DNA of 38,488 nt from Acidobacteriota bacterium (GTDB lineage Bacteria > Acidobacteriota > UBA6911 > RPQK01 > JADFOI01): contig JADFOI010000020.1 of assembly GCA_022562935.1 (NCBI GenBank), forward strand, positions 1-38,488, in the 5' to 3' direction. The position numbers and the translations under genes were made by a program. Shown piece by piece: positions 16,730 to 25,132 of the stretch (positions within the stretch are counted from its first letter, which is position 1; each line of letters begins with the position of its first letter). Below the pieces are notes generated by a model. The model worked only from the letters and a program-made list of their open reading frames with translations, did not search any database and was not told where the DNA came from.

Positions 16730-18025
16730 ATGAGAAGAGGACTTGTCTTACTAGCCGGCGTCTCGTTTGCTATGTCGGGATGCAGTGGAACTCAAGCTGA
16801 CGACACACCCCTGACCCAGGTTCTTGCCTTGAACGAAGAGATTACCGTGGGAAATCCTCAAAATAACGCCGCCGATCCGTTTTTTAAGGTGTCTCCAGGT
16901 GGAGAGGTATTTCTGGGATGGACAGAGGACAACAAAGGCGAAGCCGACGGTCGCAATGCTTTGATCGCCTCATGGAACACGGCCCGCAAACAATTGAGTG
17001 AGCCCAGACGAATCAACAACAATCCCGGCGAGGTCAACCCCGCTGGTGGAGACAATCGGCCCAAGCTCACCATCGGTTCGGATGGCAGCGTGGCAGCGAT
17101 CTTCGCCACACCTTTCCCGGTCTATCACACGGGCTACATACAGGTGGCTCACGCAGAAAAGGGCAAAGCGTTTTCTCCGTCGAGCACTTTGAACGATGAT
17201 GGCAGGGCAGTCGCTCATGCTTTTCCGAACATCTCTACCAGTCCGGATGGAAGGGTATACGCAACCTGGATCGACGGGCGCAATCGGACCGAGGCCGTCC
17301 CCAGAGATGACCCCCAAGCAATGATGAATATGTCATCGCAACTCTTTATGGCGATGTCCGAGGATGGCGGTAGGACCTATGGTGAGAACTATCTTATTTC
17401 CAAGGCCATCTGCGCCTGTTGTGTACCGAACATTGTTTTCCTCGATGGCGGGAAGACGATCGTAGTATCCCATAGGTTTCTCGACCCGGACAGTGTGCGT
17501 AACCATGTTGCGATTCGTTCCACAGATGGTGGGAAGACCTTCAGCGACCCGGTCACGATTAGCGATGATGGTTGGGTCACCGGTTGTCCGCACGCTGGAA
17601 TCTCGATTGCCAGCGACAGTGAGGACAGAATCCACGGGCTATGGTTTACAGCCGGAAGAACTGAAGAGGAGGCGGGTATCTACTACACTTTCTCTGAGGA
17701 CGGTGGAAAAAGCTTTGAGCCTCGGCAGCTGGTGGCTAAAACACCCGCAAAAACCGTGTTGCACACCCAAGTGATCACTGACAAAAACGACACCGTTTGG
17801 GTTACCTGGGTGAACATCGAGGACGAGAGGCCCCAGATCTTTCTTGCCCACCGGGGTCACGGTAAGACAGAGTGGAGTCCCACATATCAGGTCAGCGATG
17901 CCACGGGAAATGCGGTTTTACCCTCGCTGGCTGTTGACGCCGAGAACGTCTACGTCGCCTGGACTGAAAAGAAGGGCGAAGGTTCTCAGGTGAAGTTGCG
18001 ATGGGCGTCTTTGGTGGGAGATTAA
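16730..18025 (+). CDS. BNR/sialidase-like beta-propeller lipoprotein
   Basis: 431 residues with lipobox AMSGC (Cys18). Asp-box repeats typical of sialidase-fold propellers are visible: SEDGGRTY (about 210), STDGGKTF (about 263) and SEDGGKSF (about 320), plus SPDGRVYATW. A conserved cysteine cluster C228-x-C230-C231 (AICACCVP) and a later GCPHAG could bind a metal. The FRIP motif and catalytic Tyr/Glu pair of true sialidases are not evident, so I call it sialidase-like only. Start ATG 16730 has AAGGAG upstream. It is single-gene; the spacer to paralog 3 repeats the phrase GACCTGCGGCGGCGGAT. Confidence 0.82.
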   Translation: MRRGLVLLAGVSFAMSGCSGTQADDTPLTQVLALNEEITVGNPQNNAADPFFKVSPGGEVFLGWTEDNKGEADGRNALIASWNTARKQLSEPRRINNNPGEVNPAGGDNRPKLTIGSDGSVAAIFATPFPVYHTGYIQVAHAEKGKAFSPSSTLNDDGRAVAHAFPNISTSPDGRVYATWIDGRNRTEAVPRDDPQAMMNMSSQLFMAMSEDGGRTYGENYLISKAICACCVPNIVFLDGGKTIVVSHRFLDPDSVRNHVAIRSTDGGKTFSDPVTISDDGWVTGCPHAGISIASDSEDRIHGLWFTAGRTEEEAGIYYTFSEDGGKSFEPRQLVAKTPAKTVLHTQVITDKNDTVWVTWVNIEDERPQIFLAHRGHGKTEWSPTYQVSDATGNAVLPSLAVDAENVYVAWTEKKGEGSQVKLRWASLVGD

Positions 18026-18189
18026 GGCTCGAATACTGTAACAGCCTGTCGTTCCCTCCGACCCCCGATTCAAAGACCTGCGGCGGCGGATGAATAGTCC
18101 TCTCTATTTCCGTCTAAGAAAAGCAGCTGATGCAGTAGAATGACATCCTCCTTAGTCGTTCTTTGGGTAAGAACTCTAGGAGATGAGCT

Positions 18190-18684
18190 ATGTTCAAGAG
18201 GATCCTCAAATGGGTGGGTGGAGGACTGGTCGCTATCGTAGTGACCTTGGCACTCGTTCTCGGACTGGTCCTTCTCTTTCGAACCGAACCCCTTGCCATC
18301 ATTCCAGGTGGCCGGCTCAGTGGGGAAGAAGTGACGGTTCCAGTGACTGACTGGAGCTTCACGGAGCAGTACACTACGGTTACCCTCGAGGTTCGATCCT
18401 CGGATCCCTACTCGGTCAACACCTCGTCCCTTCTTCATGACGGAGTCCTTTATGTGCCCTCTGGGCGAGGCGGTGAAAGCCGTTGGGCTCAATTTCTGCT
18501 TCAGGATTCAAACATGCGACTCAGGGTCGGTCATAAACTTTATAAGGTGCGGGCCACACGGGTAATAAATCCGATGTTGATCAGAGAACTCTATGAGGTG
18601 TGGGGGCAGAGGTATCCAAGTCAAGCGGGCAGAACGGCAGAAGAGATCGCTCAGCTCTGGTTTTTTCGGATTGACGCACGCTGA
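18190..18684 (+). CDS. Membrane-anchored small protein, paralog 3 of 4 (possible split-barrel fold)
   Basis: 164 residues. A long anchor (about residues 9-30, GGGLVAIVVTLALVLGLVLLF) is followed by IPGGRLSGEEVTVPVTDWSF, VTLEVRSSDPYSVNTS, LLHDGVLYVPSG, RWAQFLLQDSNMRLRV, KLYKVRATRV and FFRIDAR. By eye about 40 of 54 residues in the IPGGR-to-VPS/VRS stretch equal those of paralog 4, making these two the closest pair. GGAG is placed 7 bases before the ATG. The bases after the stop (GACGACCCTCG-like, then CAGG) resemble those after paralog 1, suggesting that duplication included the downstream flank. Confidence 0.8.
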   Translation: MFKRILKWVGGGLVAIVVTLALVLGLVLLFRTEPLAIIPGGRLSGEEVTVPVTDWSFTEQYTTVTLEVRSSDPYSVNTSSLLHDGVLYVPSGRGGESRWAQFLLQDSNMRLRVGHKLYKVRATRVINPMLIRELYEVWGQRYPSQAGRTAEEIAQLWFFRIDAR

Positions 18685-18717
18685 CCCCCTCCGCCACGAC
18701 CCTCGTTTTCAGGCCCC

Positions 18718-18800
18718 GCCGTTGCGGGTCGTGCTGGCGGTGCAGCACGCCGGAGATTTTTCCGCTGCAGTAGAGGATTTACGCATGGTCCGGCGCTAAC
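18718..18800. repeat. MITE-like element, copy C (one end, reversed)
   Basis: Read on the minus strand from 18800, the terminus TTAGCGCCGGACCATGCGTA leads into AAATCCTCTACTGCAGCGG, then a CTGCACCG-CAGC box and CGACCCGCA, matching the left halves of copies A and B. No second terminus is found. The terminus ends exactly one base before the ATG at 18801. Confidence 0.65.
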
Positions 18801-20183
18801 ATGAAGGTTGGGTCTTTCGCTTCTGTGAACTTTATGGCGATGGTTGGCTTTACACTTCGGGCGACTCGCGTTGTTCGACTTCGACGATTGGCGTTAGCGA
18901 CTTGCGGGGCACTCGTTTTTCTCATCCCGGCGGTAGGGTTGGCCATGCTGCAGCTTCCCTACGACACCGAGTATGAGGTGATTGGATACTCGACCAGTGC
19001 GCCGACCGACCCAGTAGCCCGGCTGCAGCGGAAGATCGACAGCGGTGAAATAGAACTTCAGTTCGACGCCCAGAGCGGATACCTGGCCTCGCTGCTGCGA
19101 CACTTGAAGATCCCTGTTGCCTCTCAGATACTCGTGTTTTCCGATACCAGCTTCCAAATCGACTTGGTTTCGCCGCAGACGCCCCGCGCCATCTACTTCA
19201 AAGACGACGTCTATGTGGCCTGGCCGCAGGGTGGTTCCGTCGTCGAGGTCTCCGCGGTCGATCGGCAGTTGGGCGCGGTTTTTTATACTCTCAGCCAGAA
19301 GAAGAGCAACCGTCCCAGGTTTGAGCGTCAGACCCACCTTTGCCTCCGTTGTCACGACTCCTACTCACTGACCGGCGGCGGAGTGCCGCGATACATCATG
19401 GGCTCAGGGTTTCCAGACCAGAGCGGCCAACTTGTCTCCCACCAAGGTTGGCACCTCACCACTGACCAGAGCCCACTCAGCCAACGCTGGGGCGGGTGGT
19501 ACGTCACCGGAACCCACGGCAACCAGGTGCACATGGGAAACCTGATTGCGAAGGACGCTGCTGACGCCGCGCGGCTGGACTTGACTGCGGGTGCCAACTT
19601 GACCGATCTCGGTAAACTCATGGACACTAGCGCTTACCTCGGCAAGCACAGCGACATCGTCGCGCTGATGGTGATCGAGCACCAGGTTCACGTGCAGAAC
19701 CTGATCACCCGTGTGAATTACGACACTCGGACCGCGCTCTACAACCAGCAGATGCTCGACCAGGAACTGGGTCGCGACCCGGATGACCGATCCGCCGCCA
19801 CCCTGAAGCGCATCGAGAGTATTGCTGAGCCGCTGGTGCGGGCGATGCTCTTCGTCGACGAAGCGCCGCTGAGTGATCCGATCGCAGGCACTTCGGGCTT
19901 CTCTGCCGAGTTCGTCAGTCAGGGGCCGTGGGATGAGCAGGGTCGGTCCCTGCGACAGCTGGACCTAAACAAGAGACTTTTTCGGTATCCGTGCAGTTAT
20001 CTCATCTACTCCGAGGCCTTCGACGCCCTGCCCGATCTGACCAAAAAATACATTTATGAACGATTGGGGGAGGTGCTCGGCGGCCAAGACAGGAGTGAAG
20101 AGTTCGCCCACCTATCGGACGCAGACCGCCAAGCGATCCGTGAAATCTTGGAGGAAACCCAGGCCGATTTCCCGCGCCAATGA
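18801..20183 (+). CDS. Exported protein with a single c-type heme motif
   Basis: Up to 460 residues. A basic stretch (VVRLRRLA) and hydrophobic segment (about 30-50) form a signal or anchor. A single C181-L-R-C184-H185 heme-attachment motif lies in the context HLCLRCHDSYSLTGGGVPRYIMGSGF, followed by HQGWHLTTDQSPLSQRWGGWYVTG and GNQVHMGN. I do not recognise a named family; it resembles uncharacterised monoheme proteins of environmental bacteria, and Met or His near GSGFPDQSGQ could be the sixth ligand. A periplasmic electron-transfer role is inferred from the motif alone. The start is uncertain: ATG 18801 abuts repeat copy C and has no Shine-Dalgarno; ATG 18834 and 18840 are alternatives that keep the membrane segment. 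The stop is followed by TGACCCTCG...GACCTGCTTCGGCG, part of the dispersed spacer repeat. Confidence 0.75.
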   Translation: MKVGSFASVNFMAMVGFTLRATRVVRLRRLALATCGALVFLIPAVGLAMLQLPYDTEYEVIGYSTSAPTDPVARLQRKIDSGEIELQFDAQSGYLASLLRHLKIPVASQILVFSDTSFQIDLVSPQTPRAIYFKDDVYVAWPQGGSVVEVSAVDRQLGAVFYTLSQKKSNRPRFERQTHLCLRCHDSYSLTGGGVPRYIMGSGFPDQSGQLVSHQGWHLTTDQSPLSQRWGGWYVTGTHGNQVHMGNLIAKDAADAARLDLTAGANLTDLGKLMDTSAYLGKHSDIVALMVIEHQVHVQNLITRVNYDTRTALYNQQMLDQELGRDPDDRSAATLKRIESIAEPLVRAMLFVDEAPLSDPIAGTSGFSAEFVSQGPWDEQGRSLRQLDLNKRLFRYPCSYLIYSEAFDALPDLTKKYIYERLGEVLGGQDRSEEFAHLSDADRQAIREILEETQADFPRQ

Positions 20184-20258
20184 CCCTCGATTCCACGACC
20201 TGCTTCGGCGAGAAACCAACCCCAACTCACTCCATCCAAAAATAGAGGGCAATTTTGA

Positions 20259-20287
20259 TTGCCTTCAGTGCCTCCAGGACTTAGCAT
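20259..20287 (+). promoter_or_regulatory. Recurring promoter-like motif before the first amidohydrolase
   Basis: TTGCCT (20259-20264), a 17-base spacer and TAGCAT (20282-20287), preceded by TTTTGA. It lies 46 bases before the start codon. The surrounding AACTCACTCCA...GAGGGCAA block matches the region before paralog 2. Confidence 0.55.
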
Positions 20288-20332
20288 TGGGAGCAATCAC
20301 AGAGAGGTTTTCTTTTCAGGATGGAGGATGTC

Positions 20333-22222
20333 ATGAATCGATGCTTTAAGATGTGCCTTTGCGGGCTCGTGCTGGTTGGAGTGTTTTCTGGAGTGGGTTG
20401 GGCACAGAGCCGCCCGGCCTTGGTGGACCAAATGGGCTATGCCGACCTGGTGTTGATCAACGGCAAGATAGTGAGTATGGACGACCGCAGCATCACCCCG
20501 GAAACGCCCGGCAATATTTACCAGGCAATGGCGATCAAGGGTAAAAAGATCATGTCGCGGGGAACCAATGAAGAAATGAGGGCGTTGGCAGGACCCCAAA
20601 CTGTCATTGAAGACGTGGGAGGCAGGGTGGTGATTCCCGGTCTGATACAGACCCATTTTCACCTCTTCTCGCGGGCGGCGCGAAGGTACGGACCCAGCAT
20701 GGGGTTTGTCGATCCCAGCGTTCAGCTGACGGTGACTGCCGCAAGCGATCCCGAGGGGACGGCCAAGAAGATTCGGGATACGCTGCTCAATGCCATCCGG
20801 GTGCAGAACATACCCGAAGGTCAGTGGATCTCTTTGCGGGTTGAGGAAGGGTCGAATGCGCCCGGAACCGGTCGAACCTGGTTTGGGAAAGGCAAGCTCA
20901 ACCGCAGGCAGCTGGATGCGGTGACGCCCGATCACCCCATCCTGGTGCGAGCCAACATCGGTGGGTATTTCAATGAGGTGGCCATCAAACTCTTTACCGA
21001 AGAGTTTCACGACTGGCTGGAAAGCACGGACATCGAAACGGCTCCGGGATCGTCTCAAAACGGATACGTGGCCGTTCCCGAAATGGGGGGGCTGACCTTT
21101 GAGTTCTGGTGGAAGGACAAGCCGAGTTCCGACCTGGCTGAAGTCATGCGACTCTACTCGGTGGATGTCGTCAACATGGGAATCACCACGGTGGCTACCC
21201 GCATTCTTTATCCCAAAGTGATTGAGGCCTTTAACATCCTCAACCGAGAAGGGAGATTACCCCATCGCTTGGCCTATTACGTGGAATCGCAGCGGGGCAA
21301 CTTTTTTAACGTCAGATCGATTCGCGAATTTTATCGAGGAATGGGTGCTCCCTGGACCAACCATGCCAACGGTGGCGAGATGCTTTGGCTCAACGGCATG
21401 TGCAACGAGTTGTGGGACTCCACACAGTATAGCGTGTGCCTGGGGCCGGACGTGCCGGCAACCCAGGATATCAAGGATCGTGAGCGTTGTCCGGCGCCCG
21501 GTATGAAGTCCTGGGAATCGGTAAAGGCTGGGCTGGAGTTCGGATGGCGGCCGGCTCAGATTCATGGGAATTCCAGCCATGGAGTTCGGCTGTTCCTACA
21601 GCTCCTGGATCAGGTGGCCAAGGAGAAAAACTATTCCGTGGAGTACATTAGAAATCTCCGGCCCACGCTGGAGCACAATGCACTGCTGGGCAACCTTCCT
21701 GATGTGATGGCAGGCTTAAAGAAGTACGGAGTCATCCTCAATGTCAACACCGGAAATTTCGCCGAAGTGCCGCCCCTGATCGAGGACTATGGAGAGGAGT
21801 TAAGGGAGTTCGCCATGCCGGTAAAGACCTGGATCAACAGTGGAATCCGGGTCACTTTCGAGGCTTCCGGAGTGGACTTTTGGAAACCTATTCACAGTCT
21901 GGTCACCCGGAAAACTCCGGTCAGTGCCACCTATCCCGAGCCGGTCGTTTTGTTGCCGGAGGAGGCGGTGGATCGGGTGACCGCCCTGAAAATGGCCACT
22001 ACCTGGGCCTCCGAGTACATGATGGCCGAGGACACCATCGGAACCCTGGAGCCGGGGAAGTTTGCGGACTTTGCTGTCCTGGACCGCGATTACTTCAGCA
22101 TCCCAGTCGAAGACATCTTGAACGTCAGAGTGGTGATGACCGGTTTGAGCGGCGAGATCGTTTTCGACAACAGGTCAGGCAACAACCCGGCCAAAGACGT
22201 GCTTCCCTTCCGTTCCTGGTAA
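20333..22222 (+). CDS. Secreted metal-dependent amidohydrolase (Amidohydrolase_3/YtcJ type)
   Basis: 629 residues. A signal peptide (about 1-24, ending GWAQS) leads into the small beta domain (ADLVLINGKIVSMDD) and the TIM barrel. The metal-binding HxH is His108-x-His110 in IPGLIQTHFH. Later landmarks are ENGH-equivalent LEHNALL, FEASGVDFW, and the closing TIGTLEPGKFADFAVLDRDYFSIP. The family hydrolyses cyclic or linear amides and carbamates; the extracytoplasmic location is unusual for YtcJ types but common in Acidobacteriota. ATG 20333 is used rather than 20321 because GGAGG precedes it by 5 bases. It is followed 68 bases later by a second amidohydrolase on the same strand, a likely functional pair although the two are clearly different proteins. 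Confidence 0.9.
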   Translation: MNRCFKMCLCGLVLVGVFSGVGWAQSRPALVDQMGYADLVLINGKIVSMDDRSITPETPGNIYQAMAIKGKKIMSRGTNEEMRALAGPQTVIEDVGGRVVIPGLIQTHFHLFSRAARRYGPSMGFVDPSVQLTVTAASDPEGTAKKIRDTLLNAIRVQNIPEGQWISLRVEEGSNAPGTGRTWFGKGKLNRRQLDAVTPDHPILVRANIGGYFNEVAIKLFTEEFHDWLESTDIETAPGSSQNGYVAVPEMGGLTFEFWWKDKPSSDLAEVMRLYSVDVVNMGITTVATRILYPKVIEAFNILNREGRLPHRLAYYVESQRGNFFNVRSIREFYRGMGAPWTNHANGGEMLWLNGMCNELWDSTQYSVCLGPDVPATQDIKDRERCPAPGMKSWESVKAGLEFGWRPAQIHGNSSHGVRLFLQLLDQVAKEKNYSVEYIRNLRPTLEHNALLGNLPDVMAGLKKYGVILNVNTGNFAEVPPLIEDYGEELREFAMPVKTWINSGIRVTFEASGVDFWKPIHSLVTRKTPVSATYPEPVVLLPEEAVDRVTALKMATTWASEYMMAEDTIGTLEPGKFADFAVLDRDYFSIPVEDILNVRVVMTGLSGEIVFDNRSGNNPAKDVLPFRSW

Positions 22223-22290
22223 CTAAGCGTTTCTTTTATGGGACGAGACACTCATAACCCGAGTCTGCTTTTGAAAGGAAGTATTTCACG

Positions 22291-24123
22291 ATGAGTGACC
22301 AAAGACCTTTTAGGATAAGGATTTCAAACTTCATTTTGATGAGTCTTCTGCTCTTTTGGGGACCTTTTTTGTGTGTTACTCAAGCCCAGGACTTGCCTCC
22401 CGAAGTACTTCGTTACGCAGATACGGTTTTGTACAACGGCCAGGTGATGACCATGGATCGCGATCAACCGCCCATCAACGTCGTCCAGGCCATCGCCCTT
22501 CGCGATGGTCGGGTTCTGGCGGTTGGGGAGAGTGATCGGATTCTTGAGATGGCCGGTCCGGACACGATAAGAGTCGACTTGGCCGGTAAGACTGTCATAC
22601 CGGGAGTCATCGACACTCATTCCCATCCCAACACCTATGCCCTCAGGCACTTTGCAGACGAATACATCCCTGCCTATTTGAAGTTCCTGGAGGAGAACCG
22701 CGTTCGGTTTGTGACCGTCCGCTGGGACAGCAAGGAGACGGCGTTGGCCGATTTCAAGCGAGTGGCGGATAACTTACCTCCCGATTATTGGATCTACAGT
22801 ACCGGTAGATTGACTCCGACCACGCTGTACGACATCAAGAAAGAGGATCTGGACCAGGTGGCACCCGATCATCCTCTTTACGTGATGCTTGGAAATGCCA
22901 TGTTTGGCCTGATCAACAGCAAGATGCTGGACATCGTGATCGAGAGATATGGCGACAATCTTACCGGGATTGTCAAGGATGAGCAGGGTGTTCCCACGGG
23001 TCAAATACTGGGGGCGGCCGGGACCGTTATCGACCAGGAAGTCATCCCTCAGACAACACCAGAGCTTTTGGCGCCTTTCTTAAAGAGAGAGCTGGAGGAA
23101 TGGGTGGCCATGGGGATCACGACCCTGTCCACACGCCTTCAGGGAAATGAAATCAGCGCCTATGCGCTACTGGATCGAACGGGCGAAATGCCCCTTAGAT
23201 TACCCTACTCACATGAGATTGGACGCGGAAATCCGTTTCTTGAAAGGGATCTCAAGCGCTTAGGGAACCTGCAGGGTCATGGAACCGATTGGATGTGGAT
23301 GATCGGTATATCGGCCGGAATACCCGATGGCACCGGGCCCGGTACTTCACCCGGTGCAGGAACGGACTGTGTCACCCTGGAGAAGCGTGAGATCTTGCCC
23401 AATAACTACTGGGAAGAGGGTATGTGCTTTTGGGACATCGAGGGGGACCCAGGTGCCGATGCCCTGATCGTTGCCAATCGATACGGCTACAGGATTTCAG
23501 GTGTACACACCTTTGGAGACCAGGCCTATTTGAGGATGTTGGATGCCTTTGAGCAAGCCGACCAGGAAAATCCCATCGCAGGCCGGCGCTTTGTGCTGGA
23601 TCACGCCAACATGGTGAGCCCGGAGGTCGTCGAGAGGGCCGCTCAGATGGACATTATATGGACCGTGCAACTCCTTGGCCTTTACCGGGGTTCTGTCGCC
23701 GCTGTGAGTCGAGTCTATGGGGAAGAATACGCTCATCGATGGATGAAGCCAGTCAAACGCTTGATCGATGCCGGTATGAGAGTCACCTATGGTGCGGACG
23801 TTCACGATGACCCGGACAGACATCCCATGTTTGGCCTTGAACTCTTGGTGACAAGAAAGAGCCGTGATGGTCGGGTATTTGGCCCCCGGGAGAGAATCGA
23901 CCGTGCCAACGGCTTGCTCATGTTGACCCGCTGGGGTGCGGATTATGTCTTACGCAAGGATGAGCTGGGTTCACTGGAGGCGGGAAAACTGGCAGATCTG
24001 GTTCTCCTGGACAAGAATCCGTTGGACCGCAGTATCCCGGATGAAGAGATCTCTGAGATCAAGGTTCTGGCAACGGTCATTGGAGGAGAAGTGGTATACG
24101 GCTCACTGAGTCCCGGACAGTAA
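22291..24123 (+). CDS. Secreted metal-dependent amidohydrolase, second of pair
   Basis: 610 residues. A hydrophobic signal peptide (about 12-32) precedes ADTVLYNGQVMTMDRD. Metal ligands are His110-x-His112 in GVIDTHSHPN. HTFGDQAY and VLDHANMVSP supply later barrel histidines. TYGADVHDDPDRHP near residue 500 carries the catalytic Asp region, and GSLEAGKLADLVLLDKNPL is the standard C-terminal signature. A probable ribosome binding site (AAAGGAAG) lies about 10 bases before ATG 22291. It follows the previous amidohydrolase closely and may be co-transcribed. Substrate unknown. Confidence 0.9.
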   Translation: MSDQRPFRIRISNFILMSLLLFWGPFLCVTQAQDLPPEVLRYADTVLYNGQVMTMDRDQPPINVVQAIALRDGRVLAVGESDRILEMAGPDTIRVDLAGKTVIPGVIDTHSHPNTYALRHFADEYIPAYLKFLEENRVRFVTVRWDSKETALADFKRVADNLPPDYWIYSTGRLTPTTLYDIKKEDLDQVAPDHPLYVMLGNAMFGLINSKMLDIVIERYGDNLTGIVKDEQGVPTGQILGAAGTVIDQEVIPQTTPELLAPFLKRELEEWVAMGITTLSTRLQGNEISAYALLDRTGEMPLRLPYSHEIGRGNPFLERDLKRLGNLQGHGTDWMWMIGISAGIPDGTGPGTSPGAGTDCVTLEKREILPNNYWEEGMCFWDIEGDPGADALIVANRYGYRISGVHTFGDQAYLRMLDAFEQADQENPIAGRRFVLDHANMVSPEVVERAAQMDIIWTVQLLGLYRGSVAAVSRVYGEEYAHRWMKPVKRLIDAGMRVTYGADVHDDPDRHPMFGLELLVTRKSRDGRVFGPRERIDRANGLLMLTRWGADYVLRKDELGSLEAGKLADLVLLDKNPLDRSIPDEEISEIKVLATVIGGEVVYGSLSPGQ

Positions 24124-24238
24124 AGGATCTTACCTTGTGTCGCGAGCGAGGATCACCGTCTTGCGCTGGAAGAGCCACGCTCTACGGATTGCTTCCGGGA
24201 TCCAAGGGGGACCATGAGAACTCAAGCAAAGGAGCCCT

Positions 24239-25132
24239 ATGAAACGGATTTCAATTCAAGTCATGCTTTTGCTTATTCTGGTCGCGATGTTGTCTTTCTT
24301 GGCGGAAGCGCAAACGAGCCATTCAAGGGTAAGAGTCTTGCCCGATGTCGAGTACGCGAGCGTCGATGATCACCGGCTTTTGCTGGATTTATACCTTCCA
24401 GAGAAGGTGGAGGGTGCCCCGCTGCTGGTTTGGGTCCACGGTGGCGCCTGGCGGGGTGGTTCGAAGTCGCGGATGCCTTTGGGAACACTGGCCGAGGAGG
24501 GATGGGCCATTGCCAGTGTCGATTATCGGTTGACGCCTGTGGCACGCTTTCCAGCTCAAGTCCACGACATCAAGGCCGCTGTTCGATTTCTTCGTGCCAA
24601 AGCGGCCGATTATGGCTTTGACGCCGAGAGAATTGCCATCGCAGGCAATTCCGCGGGTGGACATCTCGCAGCCTTGGTGGGGACCACCAACGGACACAAG
24701 GAACTCGAGGGTTCGGTCGGTGCACATCTTGAGGAATCTTCGGATGTGCAGGCCACCATCAGTTTATATGGTGCCAGCAATCTAACCACTATTCTGGACC
24801 AATCCACCCCTCTTGGATTGGGAGTGCGCATTCCCGCCTTACAGCTTCTGCTCGGTGGGCAGCCCGAAGACAAAACGGAGATCGCCCGTCTCGCCAGCCC
24901 GATCTTTCACGTCGATCCTTCCGACCCTCCACTGTTGTTGATACATGGGGATCAAGACCCCCAAATGCCGATCAACCAGTCGCACGAACTGAACGGGCGC
25001 TTCAAGGAACTGGGACTTTCGGTACAGTTCGAAGTCGCTCATGGGGCAGTTCACGGCGGGCCCCAGTTCTATGATGAGATTCGTTTGCCGATCATCAAAG
25101 AGTTCTTGAAAACCCACCTGCTTTTGAAATGA
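24239..25132 (+). CDS. Secreted alpha/beta-hydrolase (HSL/BD-FAE-type esterase)
   Basis: 297 residues. Signal peptide about 1-24 (LAEAQ). The oxyanion HGGAW (67-71), the nucleophile elbow GNSAG (Ser138), the acid Asp240 in LIHGDQDPQMP and His272 in AHGAVHGG make a complete esterase triad. The layout matches the BD-FAE/hormone-sensitive-lipase group acting on carboxylic esters. AAAGGAG is placed 4 bases before the ATG. The stop codon overlaps the start of paralog 4 (ATGA), so the two are translationally coupled. This is the only paralog copy with such a partner. Confidence 0.92.
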   Translation: MKRISIQVMLLLILVAMLSFLAEAQTSHSRVRVLPDVEYASVDDHRLLLDLYLPEKVEGAPLLVWVHGGAWRGGSKSRMPLGTLAEEGWAIASVDYRLTPVARFPAQVHDIKAAVRFLRAKAADYGFDAERIAIAGNSAGGHLAALVGTTNGHKELEGSVGAHLEESSDVQATISLYGASNLTTILDQSTPLGLGVRIPALQLLLGGQPEDKTEIARLASPIFHVDPSDPPLLLIHGDQDPQMPINQSHELNGRFKELGLSVQFEVAHGAVHGGPQFYDEIRLPIIKEFLKTHLLLK

